DNA of 64,000 bases from Variovorax ginsengisoli (GTDB taxonomy: Bacteria > Pseudomonadota > Gammaproteobacteria > Burkholderiales > Burkholderiaceae_C). The stretch covers positions 62,001 through 126,000 of the forward strand of contig NZ_JAUJZH010000009.1 of assembly GCF_030486595.1 (NCBI RefSeq). The letters run 5' to 3'. This document shows positions 34,163-41,482 of the stretch, one piece after another (positions within the stretch are counted from its first letter, which is position 1; every line of letters starts with the position of its first letter). The position numbers and the translations under genes were made by a program. The notes beneath the pieces are model-generated. The model was given only the letters and a program-made list of their open reading frames with translations, did not search any database and was not told the origin of the DNA.

Positions 34163-35128
34163 GTGGGTTCGATCGATCGGCAGCAGAGCACGCCGCAGCT
34201 GCTCAACCGTCTGCGCATGCGGCAGATCGCCCTGATCCTCGCGATCGACGAGAAGCGCACCTTGCGGGCCGCCGCCCTGCAGCTCGGCATGACGCAGCCG
34301 GCCGCCACCAAGATGCTGCATGAACTCGAAGACGCCCTGGGCCAGCCCTTGTTCGAGCGCGTCGGCCGCGGCCTGCAGCTGAACGATGCCGGGGCCCGCG
34401 CGACCGGCTACTTCCGCGGCATTCGCGGCAGCATGGAGGCGCTGAACCGCGAGCTGGGCGAACTGCGCCTGGGCAGCGCCGGCAAGTTCTCGGTCGGCAG
34501 CATCATGGCGGCCTCGCCGGGGCGGCTGTCCGAGGCGCTGCTCGGGCTCAAGGCGCTGTTTCCGCTGCTGGCCATCGAGATCGCGGTCGACACCAGCGAC
34601 CGGCTGCTGGCCCAGTTGCGCGAAGGCGTGCTCGAGGTCGTGATCGGCCGTCGGGTCGGCCCGCCGCAGTTCGAGTACAGCTTCACGCCGATCGAGGACG
34701 AGGGCCTCGCGGTGGTGGTCGGCAACGATCACCCGCTGGCGCGCCGGCGGCGGGTCGAGTTCGAGGCGCTGCTGGCCTATTCGTGGGTCCTGCAGCCCAC
34801 CGGCAGTCCGATGCGCGATGTCATCGAGCACGAGTTCCGCGACCATGATGCGGCGCTGCCGCCGGGCCTGGTCGAGACCGGGTCCATCCTGACCGCCATC
34901 AACCTGATCCGGCGCTCCACGCTGGTGGCGGTGATCCCCGAAGCGGTCGCGCAGCGCGATGCGGCGCACGGCGTGCTGCGCATCCTGCCCTACCGCATCC
35001 GCCAGAAGCTTCCCGCCTACGGGAGTCTGGTGCGCAAGGACTGGCCCTTGAGCCGGCCCGCCGAGCAGTTCCTGGAACTGCTTCATCGGTCGCCTGGAAC
35101 GCGAGCACCTGCCGATTCGAGAGCCTGA
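34163..35128 (+). CDS. LysR-family transcriptional regulator
   Basis: A 321-residue regulator. The N-terminal winged helix-turn-helix (about 15-80) contains KRTLRAAALQLGMTQPAATKMLHELEDALGQPLFERVGRG, with a GalR/CbbR-like arrangement; residues 100-310 form the periplasmic-binding-like effector domain. It is divergent from the Bug-PdxA2-dehydratase operon and most likely controls it in response to a sugar acid. Start is GTG 34163 with AGGGGTG eight bases upstream; the ribosome site overlaps one heptamer of the putative operator. Confidence 0.9.
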   Translation: MGSIDRQQSTPQLLNRLRMRQIALILAIDEKRTLRAAALQLGMTQPAATKMLHELEDALGQPLFERVGRGLQLNDAGARATGYFRGIRGSMEALNRELGELRLGSAGKFSVGSIMAASPGRLSEALLGLKALFPLLAIEIAVDTSDRLLAQLREGVLEVVIGRRVGPPQFEYSFTPIEDEGLAVVVGNDHPLARRRRVEFEALLAYSWVLQPTGSPMRDVIEHEFRDHDAALPPGLVETGSILTAINLIRRSTLVAVIPEAVAQRDAAHGVLRILPYRIRQKLPAYGSLVRKDWPLSRPAEQFLELLHRSPGTRAPADSRA

Positions 35129-35215
35129 ACAGATCGGATGCTCATTGCCGCCAACGGGGCTTGCGCCGCCGTGGCTCGAAGCAGCAGACTTCGGTGTTCC
35201 AGCAAAGGATTCACC

Positions 35216-36238
35216 ATGACGCAGTCCCATGATCTCCAAGTCACCGTGGAGGCCCTCGTTCAACAGGGGAAGGGCATCCTGGCCGCCGACGAGAGCGGTC
35301 CCACCATCGCCAAACGGTTCACGGCGATCGGCGTCGAATCGACGCCCGAGAACCGCCGGGCTTACCGCAGCCTGCTCCTGGCTGCACCCGGGCTGGGCGA
35401 GTTCGTCAGCGGCGTCATCTTGTACGAGGAGACGCTGGGGCAGTGCGCCGAGGACGGCGAGCCGTTGCCGGCGCTGGCCGCGCGCCAGGGCATCGTGCCG
35501 GGCATCAAGGTCGATACCGGCAAGGGCCCGCTGGCGCTCGCACCGGGCGACGAGATCACCCACGGCCTGGACGGGCTCGCCGCGCGCCTCGAAGACAGCG
35601 TGAAGCTGGGCGCGCGCTTCGCGAAGTGGCGCGCCGTCTACAACGTCTCCGACAGCTTGCCGAGCCGGGCGGCGGTCGAAGCCAATGCAGAGTCGCTTGC
35701 ACGCTACGCAGCGATCTGCCAGACCCAGGGCGTGGTGCCGATCGTCGAGCCGGAGGTGCTGATCGACGGCGACCACAGCCAGGCGCGCTGTGCAGCGGTC
35801 ACGCAGGAGGTTCTGCTCGCGGTGTTTGGCGCCTTGCACCGCCATCGCGTGGCGCTCGAGCACATGCTGCTCAAACCCAGCATGGTGGTGCCCGGCAAGG
35901 CCCATGCGCAGCGGGCGGGACCGGGGGATGTGGCCGAGGAGACGCTGCGCGTGCTGCGGCGCACGGTGCCCGCGGCCGTGCCGGGCATCGTCTTCCTGTC
36001 GGGAGGACAGTCGCCGGCCGAAGCGACAGCCAACCTCGATGCGCTCAACCGGCAGGGGCCGCAACCGTGGCGATTGAGCTTCTCCTATGGGCGGGCGCTT
36101 CAGGATCCGGTGCTGCAGGCGTGGCGAGGGCAACCCGCCCAGGTTCACGCCGCACAGGAAGCGTTGCTCAAGCGAGCCCGATTGAACGCACTGGCAAGCC
36201 AGGGACGCTACGGCGCCGAAATGGAAGACGGGTCCTGA
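35216..36238 (+). CDS. Class I fructose-bisphosphate aldolase
   Basis: A 340-residue aldolase of the eukaryote-like class I type. The Schiff-base lysine is Lys220 in HMLLKPSMV; Lys137 (FAKWR), Glu178/Glu180 (VEPEV) and the N-terminal GKGILAADESGPT phosphate-loop region are all present. It splits fructose 1,6-bisphosphate (and often fructose 1-phosphate) without a metal. The start ATG 35216 opens the standard N-terminus; an upstream frame of 26 residues has no merit. The usual vertebrate C-terminal tyrosine is missing, as in many bacterial forms. It is 87 bases after lysR, same direction. Confidence 0.92.
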   Translation: MTQSHDLQVTVEALVQQGKGILAADESGPTIAKRFTAIGVESTPENRRAYRSLLLAAPGLGEFVSGVILYEETLGQCAEDGEPLPALAARQGIVPGIKVDTGKGPLALAPGDEITHGLDGLAARLEDSVKLGARFAKWRAVYNVSDSLPSRAAVEANAESLARYAAICQTQGVVPIVEPEVLIDGDHSQARCAAVTQEVLLAVFGALHRHRVALEHMLLKPSMVVPGKAHAQRAGPGDVAEETLRVLRRTVPAAVPGIVFLSGGQSPAEATANLDALNRQGPQPWRLSFSYGRALQDPVLQAWRGQPAQVHAAQEALLKRARLNALASQGRYGAEMEDGS

Positions 36239-36240
36239 GG

Positions 36241-36266
36241 CGCGAGGCCGTCGTCCGGCCCTCGCG
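36241..36266. terminator. Hairpin between convergent aldolase and hydrolase genes
   Basis: CGCGAGGCCG and CGGCCCTCGCG pair over about ten bases with one bulge and a five-base loop, in the 30-bp gap between two convergent stops. It could serve both transcripts; there is no U-tract, so confidence is moderate. Confidence 0.45.
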
Positions 36267-36268
36267 GC

Positions 36269-36940
36269 TCAGCGCAGCATCCAGGCGGCCGCGCCGTCGA
36301 GGACTTCGGCCATCACTTCGGCGTCGCTGCGGCCCGAGCGGACCAGCACATGAAAGGAATGATCGGCCTCGGCGATGCGCAACAGCGTCGCGGTGGGACC
36401 GAGCTCGGCCACCAGCTTCTCGATCCGGTCGAACTCCGCCAGCTTGTCGCGCGTGCCCTGGACGAACAGCATCGGCACCCGGACATCGAACAGATGACGC
36501 GCGCGCTCGTTCGACGGTGCGCCGGCCGGATGCAGCGGAAAGCCCAGGAACACCAGGCCGGCGACGCCCGGCAGCGGCGCCAGCGACTGCGCCTGCGAGG
36601 TCATGCGGCCGCCGAAGGACTTGCCGCCGGCGAACAGCGGCAGCGAGGGAAACCGGCCCGCGGCATGCGCCACGGCGGCGCGCACCGCGGCCTGGGCGAT
36701 CGCCGGCGGATCGGTGCGCTTCGAGCCGCGCTCCATGTAGGGGAACTGGTAGCGCAGCGTCGCGATGCCGCGCTGTACAAGGCCGTCGGCGGCCTCGGCC
36801 ATGAAGGCATGCGCCATGCCGGCGCCGGCCCCGTGGGCGAGCACGTAGCAGGCGCGCGGCGCCGGCGGTGACTGCAGCAGGGCGGAGACGGTCTGCCCGT
36901 CATCGAGGGTGAGGGTGGCGGGCTGGGCGTCGGTCGTCAT
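36269..36940 (-). CDS. Alpha/beta-hydrolase (KANL3/Tex30 or dienelactone hydrolase-like)
   Basis: A 223-residue cytosolic alpha/beta hydrolase. Oxyanion-hole segment AHGAGAGM near 34-41, nucleophile elbow GKSFGGRM (Ser about 108), the acid in QGTRDKLAEF, and the His in EADHSFHVL complete the triad in the right order. The AHGAGAGMAHAFM and RYQFPYME motifs match the KANL3/Tex30-like group of small predicted hydrolases; the substrate is unknown. It stands alone on the minus strand. Confidence 0.85.
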   Translation of the reverse strand: MTTDAQPATLTLDDGQTVSALLQSPPAPRACYVLAHGAGAGMAHAFMAEAADGLVQRGIATLRYQFPYMERGSKRTDPPAIAQAAVRAAVAHAAGRFPSLPLFAGGKSFGGRMTSQAQSLAPLPGVAGLVFLGFPLHPAGAPSNERARHLFDVRVPMLFVQGTRDKLAEFDRIEKLVAELGPTATLLRIAEADHSFHVLVRSGRSDAEVMAEVLDGAAAWMLR

Positions 36941-37096
36941 GGGTGGGTCTCCGGAAGTCTGCGCCGGCTCGAGTTTTGCACGAGGACGTCAATACGCAAT
37001 ATGGCGGTGCGCGGCTCGGCCGTTTGCATCGGCTTGCGCGCCTGGCCGGGCCGGCCCGGACGCGACAATGCGAGCTCCGTCGCTGCAGTCCCCGTC

Positions 37097-37846
37097 GTGC
37101 GCATTCTCCTTGTCTCCGACCTCCACTACGCGTTGCCCCAGCTCGACTGGGTGGTGCGCTCGGCCCCTTCCTTTGATCTCGTGGTGCTCGCGGGCGATCA
37201 CCTCGACGTCAGCTCGCCGGTGTCGCTCGATGCCCAGTCGGTCGTGCTGCTGCGCTACTTTTCGCTGATGCGTCCGGCCACCTCGCTGGTGGTGGCGTCG
37301 GGCAACCACGACCTGACGGGGCCGGACCAGCACGGCGAACGGGCGGCGCTGTGGCTGGCGGAGTGTCGCCGCGCCGGTGTCTCGACCGACAGCGAATCGC
37401 TGGCCATCGGCGACACCCTGATCACCATCTGCCCCTGGTGGGATGGCCCGGCCGGGCGCGCGGCGCTCGAACTGCAACTGGCCGCGGATGCCGCGAGACG
37501 CCCCGCGCGCTGGGTCTGGATCTACCACTGGCCGCCGCTGGGCTCGCCGACCTGCTGGACCGGCAAGCGTGAATATGGCGACGCCGACCTGGCGGCCTGG
37601 ATCGCGAAGTACCAGCCCGAGCTGGTGCTCTGCGGCCATGTGCACGAGCCGCCATTCAAGCCGGCGGGCGCCTGGGCCGACCGCATGGGCGCGACTTGGG
37701 TCTTCAACGCCGGCAAGCAGATCGGCCCGGTGCCGGCCCACATCGTGATCGACCTGGCGGCCGGCACGGCTTCGTGGCACTCGATGATGGGCGAGGAAGC
37801 GCTGGCGCTGGAGGCCGAAAGCGCCCCCTTGCGTTCGGTGTTCTGA
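37097..37846 (+). CDS. Calcineurin-like metallophosphoesterase
   Basis: A 249-residue protein with the metallophosphoesterase blocks in order: SDLHYALPQLD at 7-17 (D-x-H), GDHLD near 35, GNHD near 72, HWPP near 145 and GHVHEPP near 180. These provide the two-metal site. It hydrolyses a phosphoester in the cytosol; such lone members are often cNMP or nucleotide phosphodiesterases, but specificity cannot be read. I use GTG 37097, which places the first strand right at the N-terminus; the longer frame from 37001 has an Arg/Pro-rich leader without function. Confidence 0.85.
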   Translation: MRILLVSDLHYALPQLDWVVRSAPSFDLVVLAGDHLDVSSPVSLDAQSVVLLRYFSLMRPATSLVVASGNHDLTGPDQHGERAALWLAECRRAGVSTDSESLAIGDTLITICPWWDGPAGRAALELQLAADAARRPARWVWIYHWPPLGSPTCWTGKREYGDADLAAWIAKYQPELVLCGHVHEPPFKPAGAWADRMGATWVFNAGKQIGPVPAHIVIDLAAGTASWHSMMGEEALALEAESAPLRSVF

Positions 37847-37869
37847 GCCTCGACCGGCGTGGCCGGGCG

Positions 37870-38352
37870 TCAGTAGTCGGGGTTGGGTTCGCGCGCCGAG
37901 CCGGGTCGCGCCGGCGGCCCCTGGCGGTGCGCCAGGTGGCCCAGCACCTCGGAGACCATGGCCAGGCCCGGCGAGTCGCCGTACTGGTGCTTGAGGTCGA
38001 CCAGGTAGGTGGTGACGAGATTCAGGCGCTCGGCCAGGCCGGCGGCAATCACCCGGGTGATCGCCGGGTCGCTCATCAGAAAGGCTCGGCCGTCGGCTGC
38101 GAAGCGAACGATGCTGGGGGCGCTCGCCACGACCGTGGCGCTGTAGGGCGAATCGAGCAGCAGCGAAATCTCGCCGATCGCGGCCCCGGGACGGCTGACC
38201 GAATTGATCGCAACGCCAGCCTTGCTGACCATCAACGTGCCCGAGACCAGGATCCAGAGGCCATCGCCCGCGTCGCCTTCGCGCACCACCGTGTCGCCGG
38301 CCGCGAGGGTGATTTCAGGCAGACCCGCCGAGCGCTGAAGGAGTTCGTCCAT
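37870..38352 (-). CDS. Stand-alone cyclic-nucleotide-binding-domain protein
   Basis: A 160-residue protein made of one cNMP-binding fold (about 12-120) plus a helix and an unstructured Pro-rich tail. The phosphate cassette reads GEISLLLDSPYSATVVA. Glu61 for the ribose hydroxyl is present, but the arginine that normally binds the cyclic phosphate is Tyr70. So it may bind another ligand, or none. No DNA-binding or enzymatic domain is attached. It lies 23 bases beyond the metallophosphoesterase stop, on the opposite strand. Confidence 0.75.
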   Translation of the reverse strand: MDELLQRSAGLPEITLAAGDTVVREGDAGDGLWILVSGTLMVSKAGVAINSVSRPGAAIGEISLLLDSPYSATVVASAPSIVRFAADGRAFLMSDPAITRVIAAGLAERLNLVTTYLVDLKHQYGDSPGLAMVSEVLGHLAHRQGPPARPGSAREPNPDY

Positions 38353-38404
38353 GCGCAGATGTTAGGTCAACGGCCGCCGGACGCGCGTTCGGGACCTCGC
38401 CGTC

Positions 38405-40324
38405 CTACTTGGCGGGTGCGGCTTTCGGCCACGGCAGCAGCCGACGGCGTGGCTGCTGAGCCTTCGCGGCTGGGCCGGCGGCCGCGGCGGCCGGTTTGCC
38501 CTCGGCCTGGCTGCAGCTCGAGGGTGCGCCGCTGAAGGGGCGCAGCATCGGCGCCAGCAGCGTGAGCCCCCCGGTCGCCGCCGCCGCGCCGACGTTGGCC
38601 GCCTGGCGCACGGCGCCGCGCGGGTTGATGCTGAGGACGGGCGCGTCGAGCGGGCCATGCAGCACCAGCAAGTCGACCAGGCTGCCGGGATTCAGGTCGA
38701 GGCCGCGCTTGACCTGCGGACGGAACGCCAGCGAGAGGGTGCGCCGGGCGAGATTGATCTCGCCGCTGGCGGAGATGGCCATCTGCCGCGTCTCCACGGC
38801 AATCGAGCGGTCGATGGCCGCCACCCCGTTGCGCAGCGGAAGCCGCACCACGGCGCACTCGACGACAAGGTTGTCGCGCGACTGGCCGGTCGGGATCAGG
38901 GCGTCGATCAGCCGGGCCAGGATGTCGCGGTCCATCGAGGCGGTCCGGCCCACCAGCCCGACATCGCGCGCGGTCAGCAGCGCTTCGCCGGTCGACGTTT
39001 CCGCCAGCGCCCAGGCCGTGCGGCCGCTCATCGCCAGCTTGGCGTCGAGGTTGGCGCGCCCTCCCTTGAAGAGCCGGGCGCCGGCGCGCCCGGCCTCCAG
39101 CGCTTCGATCGCCATCGACCTGGCGCTCAGCTGAAGATCGATCCGCGGCGCCGCACCTGGCGGCAAGCCGACCCGGAGCTGGCCGCGGGCCTGGCCGCCC
39201 GCGATTCCGAAGCTGAACGGCTCGATCTGCAGGCGCCCGGGTTCGAAGGCGACCCGAGCCTGGATCGCCGACAGTGGCGGCAGGCCTGCGACCTTCCACG
39301 TCGGCGCCGCGAGCTCGGCCTCGAGCCGGACGGGCGAGCTTGCTGCGGCCTTCAGACTGGCGCTGCCGCTCAGGCGCTGGCCGGCCAGCGACAACTGCAT
39401 CGCGTCGGCGCGCCATTGCCCCGGCGTGTGCGTGAGGGTGGTCTTCCACTCGAGGGGCAGCGGGACCGTGGCCGCCGCGGCGCCCAAGGGCGCCAGCGCC
39501 TTGGCGGAGCTGACCTGGAGCGACAGCTTCGCGTCCAGCGCCCCGGCGTGCTTGCCGGTCCCCATGCTGCCCTGCAGCGACGCCGAGATGCCCTCGCCCG
39601 TGGCTTGCAGGTCGAGTGGCCATTCGGGAGCACCGGCCAGCAGGGCATCCAGAGGGCCGGTGTGGCCTTCGATGGCCCAGCGCTGAGCGCCCAGCGCCAA
39701 GCCCGCGGTCAGCTGGCTGCGCCCGTCGCCCGCCGACTCGGCGAGCAGCGATTCGATGTGCAGTTCCTGGGCCGCGCGATCGCGCCCCTGGCGATAGCTG
39801 ATGCGGGCATCGGTCGCGGCCAGCCGGTCCAGGGAGATCCGTGGCACCGCCTTGCCGGCGCCGGCGCCGGCGCCGGCAGCGCCGGGCGGTGCGGCCAGGC
39901 GCCAGTTGTAGTGGCCGCTGCCATCGGACTCGAACCGCAGCTCACCGCCCTCGATGGCGACGCTGCGGATGCGCACGATGCCCGACAGCAGGTCGCGCAG
40001 ATCGATCTCGAAGCCGATGTGGCGGGCCCGCAGCATGTCGGGCTCCGTGCCCCATTCGGCATTGGCGAGTGCCACCTGGGTGGCGTCGATCGTGAGCCGG
40101 GGCAGCAGATGGAGCGTGAGTTCGCCGTCGATGCGAAAGTCGCGCCCGGTCGCCGCCGTCACGCTGTCCGCGAGCATCGCCGCCAGCCGCTCTGGCGGAT
40201 AGGCTCGCCGCAAGGCGACCCAGGCCGCGGCCAGCAGCAGGCCAAGGATGCACAGTGCGATCAGCACCCAGCGCGCGATGCGCCGCGCGCGGCCTGGGCG
40301 CTTGCGGGTGGGGCTGTTCTCCAT
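38405..40324 (-). CDS. AsmA-family protein
   Basis: A 639-residue inner-membrane protein. The N-terminal cytosolic basic stretch and a transmembrane helix at about 15-38 (WVLIALCILGLLLAAAWVAL) precede the AsmA domain: YPPERLAAMLADSV, a TGRDFRIDGELTLHLLPRL motif, then repetitive beta-rich RBG-like segments with ARISYRQG-type turns through to about 570. AsmA-like proteins are periplasmic lipid-transport bridges or outer-membrane biogenesis factors. The C-terminus is Ala/Lys/Pro-rich. Start is ATG 40324; an open frame extends to 40603, but the extra 93 residues are shadow sequence of the small gene upstream. Confidence 0.85.
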   Translation of the reverse strand: MENSPTRKRPGRARRIARWVLIALCILGLLLAAAWVALRRAYPPERLAAMLADSVTAATGRDFRIDGELTLHLLPRLTIDATQVALANAEWGTEPDMLRARHIGFEIDLRDLLSGIVRIRSVAIEGGELRFESDGSGHYNWRLAAPPGAAGAGAGAGKAVPRISLDRLAATDARISYRQGRDRAAQELHIESLLAESAGDGRSQLTAGLALGAQRWAIEGHTGPLDALLAGAPEWPLDLQATGEGISASLQGSMGTGKHAGALDAKLSLQVSSAKALAPLGAAAATVPLPLEWKTTLTHTPGQWRADAMQLSLAGQRLSGSASLKAAASSPVRLEAELAAPTWKVAGLPPLSAIQARVAFEPGRLQIEPFSFGIAGGQARGQLRVGLPPGAAPRIDLQLSARSMAIEALEAGRAGARLFKGGRANLDAKLAMSGRTAWALAETSTGEALLTARDVGLVGRTASMDRDILARLIDALIPTGQSRDNLVVECAVVRLPLRNGVAAIDRSIAVETRQMAISASGEINLARRTLSLAFRPQVKRGLDLNPGSLVDLLVLHGPLDAPVLSINPRGAVRQAANVGAAAATGGLTLLAPMLRPFSGAPSSCSQAEGKPAAAAAGPAAKAQQPRRRLLPWPKAAPAK

Positions 40325-40349
40325 CCGCGCATTCTGCGGCCTGCCCGGG

Positions 40350-40508
40350 TCACTTGAAGAGCTGGTCGCGGATCGTCTCGGCCGACTTGCGCAGCTGGGC
40401 CTCCATCTCCTGGGCGATGTCGTCGCTGCGCCGCTTGCGCAGATAGACCGCCACCGCACCGACGAGCACCGCAGACAGTGCGACAAACCCGTAGACGCCC
40501 ACTTCCAT
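40350..40508 (-). CDS. 52-residue single-span membrane protein
   Basis: A short gene immediately upstream of asmA. It begins MEVGVYGFVALSAVLVGAVA, giving one transmembrane helix at about 5-23, followed by YLRKRRSDD and a charged helix EAQLRKSAETIRDQLF to the end. ATG 40508 has GGGAGA about seven bases before it, and the stop is 25 bases before the asmA start, so the pair probably forms one transcript. Function unknown; topology suggests N-out, with the charged tail in the cytosol. Confidence 0.55.
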   Translation of the reverse strand: MEVGVYGFVALSAVLVGAVAVYLRKRRSDDIAQEMEAQLRKSAETIRDQLFK

Positions 40509-40546
40509 CGCCAGTTCTCCCGATTCTTGGCTGGATTGCCAACGAA

Positions 40547-40582
40547 AGGCCCTCCGCCGACTTTCGTCCGTGCGGAGGGCCT
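40547..40582. other. 11-bp perfect stem hairpin
   Basis: AGGCCCTCCGC at 40547-40557 and GCGGAGGGCCT at 40572-40582 with a 14-base loop, 38 bases upstream of the 52-residue gene. It is in the right place for a leader structure or terminator of an opposite-strand transcript. No T-tract follows on either strand. The rest of the 263-bp gap shows nothing. Confidence 0.45.
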
Positions 40583-40771
40583 CCGCGGTTCCGGAGTGCC
40601 CATGGGGTGTTGCCGAAACCGTGGAGCGACTATGTGGCGGGCTCGTGGCCCCAGGGTTCAGCGGCGAACTGAAGAACGGGACGGACGTGTCCTACTCCGT
40701 CGACGCCGGCCTCGCCGCGACCGCGACGGATGCCGGCATACTGTTGCGCTCAACGAGGAAGAGACGACACC

Positions 40772-41005
40772 GTGGCCCCAGCTGAACTGACCTTCGTGTA
40801 CAAGGGCTACCGGGTGCTGGCCTTCACCAGCCCGTCGCCGTATCGGCGCTATTGGGCGTGGGTGTCCTTCGACCTCTTCCCCGGAATTCCCGGCGCCCAT
40901 CCGCGGCATCTCGTGCCCGGCGAGTTTTCCGATCCGCAAGCCGCCCTCATCGCCGCCGACGGCTACGCCAAGAGCAAGATCGATCGCGGCGAGGTGTGGG
41001 GCTGA
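40772..41005 (+). CDS. Unrecognised 77-residue protein
   Basis: A small soluble protein rich in aromatics: TFVYKGYRVLAF, PYRRYWAWVSFDLFPG, and a C-terminal helix DPQAALIAADGYAKSKIDRGEV. The spacing suggests a small beta sheet plus one helix, as in many short proteobacterial proteins of unknown role. GTG 40772 is preceded by GAGGAAGAG. GC and codon use are normal for this DNA. A 6-bp inverted repeat (CGTCGC/GCGACG, 41043-41061) follows it and might terminate transcription. Confidence 0.55.
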   Translation: MAPAELTFVYKGYRVLAFTSPSPYRRYWAWVSFDLFPGIPGAHPRHLVPGEFSDPQAALIAADGYAKSKIDRGEVWG

Positions 41006-41076
41006 ACGGCCCCCGCGCCGCTCCCTGAATCTCTTCGACTGACGTCGCGTCCGCAGCGACGCGGGACACCCTGCGT

Positions 41077-41094
41077 CTGTCAAAGCGCTGACAT
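41077..41094 (+). promoter_or_regulatory. Putative PHO box (PhoB site) upstream of phospholipase C
   Basis: CTGTCAAAGCGCTGACAT has the 7-4-7 layout of a PhoB box: the first half matches CTGTCA exactly, the second is CTGACAT against CTGTCAT. A -10-like CATCAT lies ten bases downstream (41105-41110), the standard distance for PhoB promoters. Phospholipase C genes are classic Pho-regulon members, which supports the reading. The transcript leader before 41237 would be about 120 bases. Confidence 0.6.
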
Positions 41095-41236
41095 GTGCCG
41101 CGGCCATCATTGTGGCATCCAGAGTGTTTGTGGAAATTCGTGCAAATGCAAAAGTTGCCTCATCGGCAACGAGACGCACCCGGCGCGCTCTGGAGCTTCG
41201 CCCACCCGACATCCGCTCACGAAAGAAAGAGATTCC

Positions 41237-41467
41237 ATGCATGCGCGTTTCGCTTCCTCCAATTCCGAACCCCGGCCCGGTTGGCGCGCGGTTCTGCTCG
41301 GCCTCGCGACCGTCTTCGCGCTGAGTGCCTGCGGCGGCGGCGGCAGCAGCGGTGCGATCCCTCCGGTCGCCGGCGGCACCGCTACCTCGCCCGGGACCTC
41401 CGGCACGCCCGCCACGCCGGTGACGCCGGACACCTCCGCCAAACCCGAAATGCGCTGCGCGCCCTGA
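41237..41467 (+). CDS. Small lipoprotein (76 residues) ahead of phospholipase C
   Basis: Begins with a basic region and a hydrophobic span, then the lipobox LSAC at about 32-35, so the mature protein is lipid-anchored. The exposed part is only about 42 residues: a Gly/Ser run, then Thr/Pro/Ala repeats (PGTSGTPATPVTP), ending KPEMRCAP with a second cysteine four residues from the end. I know no family. It stops 15 bases before the phospholipase start and lies behind the PHO box, so both are probably induced together. It could be a full small protein or the relic of a longer lipoprotein. Confidence 0.6.
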   Translation: MHARFASSNSEPRPGWRAVLLGLATVFALSACGGGGSSGAIPPVAGGTATSPGTSGTPATPVTPDTSAKPEMRCAP

Positions 41468-41482
41468 TCCCCGTACCCCCTC

